A DNA stretch of 7,825 nt from CAZQHK01 sp964593455. GTDB taxonomy: Bacteria > Muiribacteriota > CAYSPT01. This document shows, in pieces, positions 6,612 through 7,825 of this stretch. Location of the stretch: the NCBI GenBank assembly GCA_964593455.1, contig CAZQHK010000072.1, forward strand, positions 1-7,825. Reading direction: 5' to 3'. Made by a program: the position numbers and the translations under genes. The notes under the pieces were generated by a model. The model was not told the origin of the DNA. It saw nothing but the letters and a program-made list of their open reading frames with translations, and did no database searches. The stretch's first letter is position 1; every line of letters begins with the position of its first letter.

Positions 6612-7825
6612 TTAGATATAGAACTCTTCAGGAGATACTGCCTGTCCCTCAGCGTTCAAATAACTCACATTACCGTCAGCATCCCAGCTTTCCGTGGAGC
6701 CGTCAGCATGTGAATAACTTCCGGAGCCGTCAGCATTGTAGGTGGAAGATGAACCGTCTGAGCTCGTCCACTCCCCGGAACCGTCAGCAAAGTATTCACC
6801 GCTGGAGCCGTCCGGGCTGGAATAGCTCCCGGAACCGTCAGTACTCCAGGTGGACGTGGAGCCGTCAGCGCCTGTCCAGGTACCGGAACCGTCTGCACTC
6901 CAGGTAGATACTGAGCCATCGGTCATGGTGTAGGAACCATTACCGTCAGCGTCCCAGGTTTCAGTCGCACCGTCAGCGTAGGTCGTGCTTCCGGAGCCGT
7001 CAGCGTTGTATTCGTAGACAGTTCCATCGGCCTCGGTGTGGCTGCTTGATCCATCCTCGTTGAAGGTGTCAACGGAACCGTCGGGGTTGTCATACTCACC
7101 CATCGCGTACTGGTCATCGGGAATCGGTTCCCCGTCAACGTCCGTGAAGGTGTAGTTCCCTTCAGCATCCCAGGTTTCTACCGAGCCGTCAGCAAAGGCC
7201 GTGCTTCCGGAGCCATCGGCATTGTAAACGCCGGTAGTACCGTCAGGATCGACCCAGGTGCCGGAACCGTCAGCATTGTAGCTGGAGCTGTACCCGTCGG
7301 GGCTCGAGTAGGAACCAGAGCCGTCGGCGTCCCAAGTGCTGGCAGAGCCATCGGCGCCGGTCCAGGTACCAGAACCGTCGTCACTCCAGGTGCTGGCAGA
7401 GCCATCGGTGCCGGTCCAGGTACCGGAACCGTCGTCACTCCAGGTCTCGGCGGAGCCGTCGGCGTAGGTGATGCTCCCGGACCCGTCGGCGTTATAGGAA
7501 TGCTCGTTCCCATATTCGTCGGTGAAAGTTTCACTCACCGGCTCAGCGACGGTATCCAGGATAGGCTCCGCCGGCTTGAACTCGTCTACGGGCTCAGCCG
7601 TGATAGGTTCCGCAGCAGCCTCCAGAATCGGCTCAGTTGCTGCTTCTAAGGTGTCCGGTCCATCAGCAAAGACAGGCTCCGCCGGCTTGAACTCGTCAAC
7701 AGGCTCAGCGGCGGTATCCAGGACAGGCTCCGCCGGTTTGTACTCGTCTACAGGCTCAGCGGCGGTATCCAGGACAGGCTCCGCCGGCTTGAACTCGTCA
7801 ACGGGCTCAGCGGCGGTATCCAGGA
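6612..7825 (-). CDS. Large acidic tandem-repeat protein, partial (5' end beyond the right edge)
   Basis: The frame is open from the right edge to a TAA at 6614-6612, giving 403 visible residues. A GTG at 7538 could be taken as a start, but the frame runs through it without a stop and with the same repeat style, so the real start lies outside. Visible residues 1-96 are Pro/Glu/Ala-rich, with 17-residue repeats of the type LDTAAEPVDEFKPAEPV. After a short junction (SETFTDE) come 16 units of 18 residues, for example DGSASTWSDDGSGTWTGA, and a 12-residue cap EGQAVSPEEFYI. The second part resembles YD/RHS-like or beta-solenoid repeats in its DG turns and alternating Thr/Ser/aromatic residues. It is not a canonical RHS, MORN or RTX repeat. 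It is strongly acidic with almost no Lys or Arg in the 18-residue part. A surface or extracellular stalk plus solenoid is the likely picture. No signal peptide or anchor is visible in the part present. Confidence 0.85.
   Translation of the reverse strand, partial: LDTAAEPVDEFKPAEPVLDTAAEPVDEYKPAEPVLDTAAEPVDEFKPAEPVFADGPDTLEAATEPILEAAAEPITAEPVDEFKPAEPILDTVAEPVSETFTDEYGNEHSYNADGSGSITYADGSAETWSDDGSGTWTGTDGSASTWSDDGSGTWTGADGSASTWDADGSGSYSSPDGYSSSYNADGSGTWVDPDGTTGVYNADGSGSTAFADGSVETWDAEGNYTFTDVDGEPIPDDQYAMGEYDNPDGSVDTFNEDGSSSHTEADGTVYEYNADGSGSTTYADGATETWDADGNGSYTMTDGSVSTWSADGSGTWTGADGSTSTWSTDGSGSYSSPDGSSGEYFADGSGEWTSSDGSSSTYNADGSGSYSHADGSTESWDADGNVSYLNAEGQAVSPEEFYI
6651..7514 (-). repeat. 54-bp tandem array coding 16 units of 18 residues
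   Basis: Sixteen consecutive units of exactly 18 codons, with no insertion or deletion. Typical unit: D-G-S-x-x-T-W/Y-x-A-D-G-S-G-S/T-W/Y-x-x-x, so Asp-Gly pairs recur at unit positions 1 and 10. Unit 8 (DGEPIPDDQYAMGEYDNP) has lost the motif but kept the length. The first unit begins YG instead of DG. Two neighbouring stretches starting at 7341 and 7395 are nearly identical at the DNA level. Confidence 0.95.
7671..7823 (-). repeat. 51-bp tandem repeats coding LDTAAEPVDEFKPAEPV
   Basis: Three successive units of 17 codons, differing at a few bases (Phe/Tyr at unit position 11 is the only amino-acid change). A degenerate, expanded version follows between 7560 and 7670, then another partial unit (LDTVAEPV) at the junction. 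The array touches the right edge, so the true copy number is unknown. Confidence 0.9.

Noticed and set aside
6665..7534. Other ORFs overlapping the repeat array in other frames and on the opposite strand
   Set aside because: A 54-bp period keeps alternative frames open by repetition. These are shadows of the DG-repeat frame.
6612..7538. Start of the repeat protein at GTG 7538
   Set aside because: The frame stays open to the right edge and the upstream residues are themselves tandem repeats, so this GTG is internal.
6651..7823. CRISPR array
   Set aside because: The repeats are 54 and 51 bp, contiguous, without spacers, and translate as in-frame amino-acid repeats.

Overview
The window looks like an accessory stretch from a Gram-negative-type bacterium, with surface-polysaccharide genes next to secreted or repeat-rich surface proteins. 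Sigma70-like promoters, Shine-Dalgarno sequences and a rho-independent terminator all point to Bacteria. I cannot name the lineage. Base composition is patchy by eye: about 1-1700 is clearly AT-rich, about 1860-4300 is near 50% GC, and 4700-7825 is more GC-rich. The changes fall at or beside two copies of one dispersed repeat.

Region 1 (1-4300, all on the minus strand) is a glycan-assembly block. Read in the direction of transcription, it runs: repeat copy B (4333-4516); a family-2 glycosyltransferase of the polyprenyl-phosphate glucosyl/mannosyltransferase type (3537-4289); a 67-codon unknown (3295-3498); a TIGR04372-type putative glycosyltransferase (1989-3248); repeat copy A (1666-1858); and a large polytopic GT-C-like membrane protein that runs off the left edge (1-1703). 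The likely logic is that the GT2 enzyme charges a lipid carrier with a sugar and the membrane and cytoplasmic transferases use such donors to build or decorate a surface glycan. That is inference from families and order.

The two repeat copies are about 88% identical over 169 gap-free bases. Each sits at the 5' side of a minus-strand gene, and each carries a conserved promoter-like pair pointing into it. In copy A the repeat also seems to supply the first ~13 codons of the membrane protein.

Region 2 (4605-6394, plus strand) is a single transcription unit: a good sigma70-like promoter, a strong Shine-Dalgarno sequence, a 542-residue secreted protein of no family I recognise with beta-sandwich-like segments, and a strong terminator.

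Region 3 (6401-7825, minus strand) converges on that terminator. A large acidic repeat protein enters from the right edge. It first shows 17-residue Pro/Glu/Ala-rich repeats, then 16 units of exactly 18 residues built on Asp-Gly turns. A 44-residue highly charged small protein follows 26 bases later with a near-perfect Shine-Dalgarno sequence. No tRNA, rRNA, CRISPR array or transposase gene was seen.
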